From VFZS01 sp964353255 (GTDB taxonomy: Bacteria; Acidobacteriota; Terriglobia; Bryobacterales; Bryobacteraceae), in assembly GCA_964353255.1 (NCBI GenBank), contig CAYGVJ010000013.1:1-56449 (forward strand): a stretch of DNA of 56,449 nt, given 5' to 3'. The position numbers and the translations under genes are program-made. A model generated the notes under the pieces. The model worked only from the letters and a program-made list of their open reading frames with translations, was not told where the DNA came from and ran no database searches. Shown piece by piece: positions 54,080-56,449 of this stretch; the stretch's first letter is position 1; the number at the start of each line of letters is the position of its first letter.

Positions 54080-55600
54080 TTAGCCGCGGAGCAGGGCCAG
54101 CACCGCTTGCGGAGCGGAGTTGGCTTGCGCCATGGCCGCCAAGGACGCCTGCTGCAACACTTGCGCCTTGGTCAGGTTAGCAGCTTCCGACGCGATGTCG
54201 GCGTCGCGGATGCGCGATTCGGCTGCCGCGAAGTTGCTGATTTGGGACTGGGCCAGGTTGATCGAGTAGGCCAGCTTGTTCTGGCCGGTACCGACCTTGC
54301 CCTGCACCAGGCCGAGAGTGCTGACGGCGCTGGTGAGCGACGCGATGGCGGCCAGCGCGTTGCCGGTGGTAGTGGCGGTGGAGTCCGGATCGGCGATGGT
54401 AGCCGCGGTCAAGCCGCTGGCAGCGTACAGACCCTTGGAGGCGACCGTGCCGCTGTAGGAGGTCATGGAGAAGTCGCTGGAGCTCTCGATGGTGAGAGCG
54501 ACGCCGCCGGCGACGGAGTAGGAAACCAGCGCGAAGATGCCGAGCGTCGCCGCCGTCCCTGTGTTGATGGCGGCGACTGCGCCGGTCACACTGGCGCCGC
54601 TGCCGGTGCCGGTCAGAGTGACGATCGCCGAACCGCTGGCGTTCTGGAACGTCAGCACCTCGGCCTCGGTACCGGCCAGCACGGTCAGTGTGGTGGCGGC
54701 CAGGCGGTAGTCGCCCTGGTTGTCGGCCCCGGCCGTAAGAGCGGTCTTGACGCCGTTGCCGGCCGAGGGTGCGGCCACGCTCACCGAAAAGGCGCGGGTT
54801 CCGCCGAATGCGAGGTACCCGTTCGCGTCGGTGACCGCGGAAATGCCGTAGCTGGCCAGGTCCGTATTGAGCGCGCTGAGTATCGCGCTGCCCGTGCTGC
54901 CCGCAGCGGTCGCACCGCCCGTCACGGTGACGGCGTGGGTGGTGGTTGCCGCCGCGTTGGTGTCATACAGGGCAAACGTGAACACCTGGGTGGCGGCGGA
55001 GGCCAGGAAGGTGTTCGCAACGTTGTTCAGGTCCAGGTTGCCGACCGTGGTGCCGCCACCGGCAACGCTCGAGGTGCCGACGCCCAGGCTGGTGGCGTCC
55101 ACCCGGTTGCCGGTCCCGCTCAGGTCCACCTGCACCTTGGCGTTCGCCACGCTGCTGCCGCCCCCGATGTAGACTTCGATCAGGGTGTTGTAGACGCCGC
55201 TGCTGACCAGGCCGATGTTCGAGGCCTGCCGGTTGATTTCTCCCAGCAGCGCCTGGTACTCGTTGTTGACCATGGTGCGATTGCCGGTAAAGGTGGTAGA
55301 CCCGGATTGGGTCGCCAGGGTCTTCAGCCGGTCCATGATCTTGGAAATGTTGTTCAAGCCGCCATCGACGATCTGCAAGCTGCTGATGCCGTCATTGGCG
55401 TTTCTCACGCCCTGGGACAGCTCAGCGACGTCGCTGCGGTACTTGTTGGCCACGGCCAACCCGGCGGCATCGTCGCCGGAGGCGTTGATGCGATAGCCGG
55501 AAGTCAACCGGTTGATGGTCTGACGCTGGAAGTCCGTGTTGACACGAAGGTTCTCCTGCGCAACCATCGAGGCCACGTTGGTGACAATTGAGAATGACAT
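54080..55600 (-). CDS. fliC: Flagellin
   Basis: The 506-residue flagellin has the conserved N-terminal D0/D1 (NVASMVAQENLRV, INRLTSGYRINASGDDAAG, VRNANDGISSLQIVDGGL) and C-terminal D1/D0 (AESRIRDADIASEAANLTKAQVLQQASLAAMAQAN, PQAVLALLRG). The central D2/D3 region of about 250 residues is Ala/Gly/Thr/Ser-rich with repeated beta strands (GSGASVTGAVAAINTGT). It forms the filament. A structured leader with two GGA motifs lies upstream. fliD follows. Confidence 0.97.
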   Translation of the reverse strand: MSFSIVTNVASMVAQENLRVNTDFQRQTINRLTSGYRINASGDDAAGLAVANKYRSDVAELSQGVRNANDGISSLQIVDGGLNNISKIMDRLKTLATQSGSTTFTGNRTMVNNEYQALLGEINRQASNIGLVSSGVYNTLIEVYIGGGSSVANAKVQVDLSGTGNRVDATSLGVGTSSVAGGGTTVGNLDLNNVANTFLASAATQVFTFALYDTNAAATTTHAVTVTGGATAAGSTGSAILSALNTDLASYGISAVTDANGYLAFGGTRAFSVSVAAPSAGNGVKTALTAGADNQGDYRLAATTLTVLAGTEAEVLTFQNASGSAIVTLTGTGSGASVTGAVAAINTGTAATLGIFALVSYSVAGGVALTIESSSDFSMTSYSGTVASKGLYAASGLTAATIADPDSTATTTGNALAAIASLTSAVSTLGLVQGKVGTGQNKLAYSINLAQSQISNFAAAESRIRDADIASEAANLTKAQVLQQASLAAMAQANSAPQAVLALLRG

Positions 55601-55650
55601 GGGTTCACATCCTGTTTTTGAGATTTCCCGGCATCCTGCCGGGGTCGGCC
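55601..55650 (-). promoter_or_regulatory. Flagellin 5' leader with two CsrA-like sites
   Basis: Site 1 is a perfect 7-bp hairpin (55627-55633/55637-55643, minus strand) presenting GGA as its loop within CAGGATG. Site 2 is ACAGGATGT at 55615-55607, seven bases before the ATG and overlapping the ribosome-binding site. Both fit the CsrA consensus (ARGGAUG in a loop). Their GGA motifs are 24 nt apart, which suits one CsrA dimer. This mirrors the two-site hag leader of Bacillus subtilis. CsrA and FliW are not in the window. Confidence 0.55.
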
Positions 55651-55832
55651 CCTTTAAGAGCCTTCACTCTGCGTATCGACTCGCGGAGGGCGGGTTTGAG
55701 CTTATTTGCGGGCGCCGGCGACAACCGGGCTTGGCCTTCACTCCGGTGAGACAAATCGGGCGGGTCAGGCACTAAAGAGGTGCGGCCGCACCCGCCTCAT
55801 GAGGATTCTGCAAATCGAGAAACGGGATCTGA

Positions 55833-56327
55833 CCAATCCCCGCAGCACGTATCTCCGCGCCTTCCGCGGCGCCCGATTTGATCAGTATCGACATCGACGG
55901 CAGGGACTGGCACGTCTGGCGCTCGCTCACCGGCTTTCGTCCCCGCGTGGTGGTCGTCGAGTTCAATCCCAGCATTCCGAACGACGTGCTGTTCGTGCAG
56001 GACGAGAACTTCTCGTTCAATCACGGCTGCTCGCTGCGGGCTTTGGTCGCGCTCGCCAAGGAGAAGCGCTATGAGCTGGTGGCGACCACCGACTGGAATG
56101 CGTTCTTCGTCGAAGAGTCGGAATTCCCGAAGTTCCAGATAGACTACAACAGCATCGATGCCATGCACGAGGGCTCGGCCTACCAGACGAAGTTCTTCCA
56201 GCTTTACGATGGCACTCTGGTGATTGCCGGCTGCACCAAGCTGCTCTGGAAGGGCTGGCCGATCTCGCTCGAAGACATCCAGGTGGTGCCGCTCGCCCTG
56301 CGAAGGTTCGAGGACGCCGCGGGCTAG
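55833..56327 (+). pseudogene. C-terminal fragment of a FkbM-like methyltransferase-related protein
   Basis: The frame opens after TGA at 55830-55832. It encodes ISIDIDGRDWHVWRSL, FRPRVVVVEFNPSIP, HGCSLRALVALAKEKRYELV and TTDWNAFFV, the C-terminal half of a family with the core LSIDIDGNDYxVW. No ATG is in frame; a TTG at 55878 would give 149 residues. The N-terminal methyltransferase part is missing, so this is a remnant or a severely shortened gene. It diverges from flagellin. Confidence 0.7.
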
Positions 56328-56449
56328 TATTAACAATCGGTGGTGGCGCACGCTTTAGCGCAATGTCACTTAGTTTTCCTGGGGCAGGCCCCCTGGCCCA
56401 TAAGCGCTAAGATAAGCCGCGCTCAGGAACAAGATGTGGCGCGGACTCT

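Noticed and set aside
56328..56449. Possible promoter or gene start at the window end
   Set aside because: Only 122 bp are available and no -35/-10 pair or start with a ribosome-binding site is convincing.

Overview
The window is a G+C-rich bacterial chromosome segment. Dense, mostly short-spaced genes include several Tat- or Sec-exported enzymes (heparinase-like, Gfo/Idh/MocA, class-V aminotransferase), a DUF4097 lipoprotein, a fused TrpEG, HpnE and a polar-flagellum-type flagellin/FliD pair. This mix resembles Acidobacteriota (Bryobacterales/Solibacter-like). That assignment is inference from gene content only; no rRNA or other decisive marker is present.

Layout. 1-210: two tandem 68-bp-period repeats, each ending in a hairpin. 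0.2-3.1 kb: exported glycosidase-like protein and a UroD-family protein. 3.1-4.9 kb: a coupled AAA ATPase/DUF4276 pair that looks like a defence module. 4.9-10.7 kb: exported GH30-like protein, then an S9 peptidase / aminotransferase / oxidoreductase run on the minus strand. 10.8-11.8 kb: tRNA-Pro(CGG), a duplicated tRNA 3' half enclosing a small nucleotidyltransferase gene, and a palindromic MITE-like element. 11.8-16.5 kb: stand-alone GMP-synthase ATPase subunit, alkyltransferase-like protein, LolD-type ATPase overlapping clpC. 16.5-20.5 kb: AbrB/PIN toxin-antitoxin pair, DUF4097 lipoprotein, thiE, APC permease. 20.5-24.6 kb: UPF0175/DUF3368 pair and an AAA_13 ATPase lying between the permease and a damaged second copy of its 3' half. 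24.6-37.6 kb: heparinase II/III-like protein, OYE-GltD fusion, a group II intron-like RNA remnant, cupin, transketolase, M28 and M20 peptidases, DMT transporter. 37.6-48.3 kb: HtrA/DegP protease, peptidoglycan-binding protein, truncated alanine dehydrogenase, YprB-like nuclease, Phd/truncated-PIN pair, ABC-F, D-aminoacylase, accD, cobA, and an AF2212/VapC pair sitting between a cobA 5' fragment and intact cobA. 48.3-52.2 kb: trpEG, hpnE and small exported proteins. 52.3-55.6 kb: flagellin-fliD-small coupled gene. 55.8-56.3 kb: truncated methyltransferase-like gene.

Two themes stand out. First, small toxin-antitoxin or defence cargos lie between direct repeats of the adjoining host gene at three unrelated loci (tRNA-Pro, permease, cobA), and at least six gene remnants are scattered through the window, so the region has been shaped by repeated small insertions and deletions. 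Second, the flagellin leader contains two GGA motifs that closely resemble CsrA binding sites, one of them overlapping the ribosome-binding site, which suggests Bacillus-hag-like translational control.
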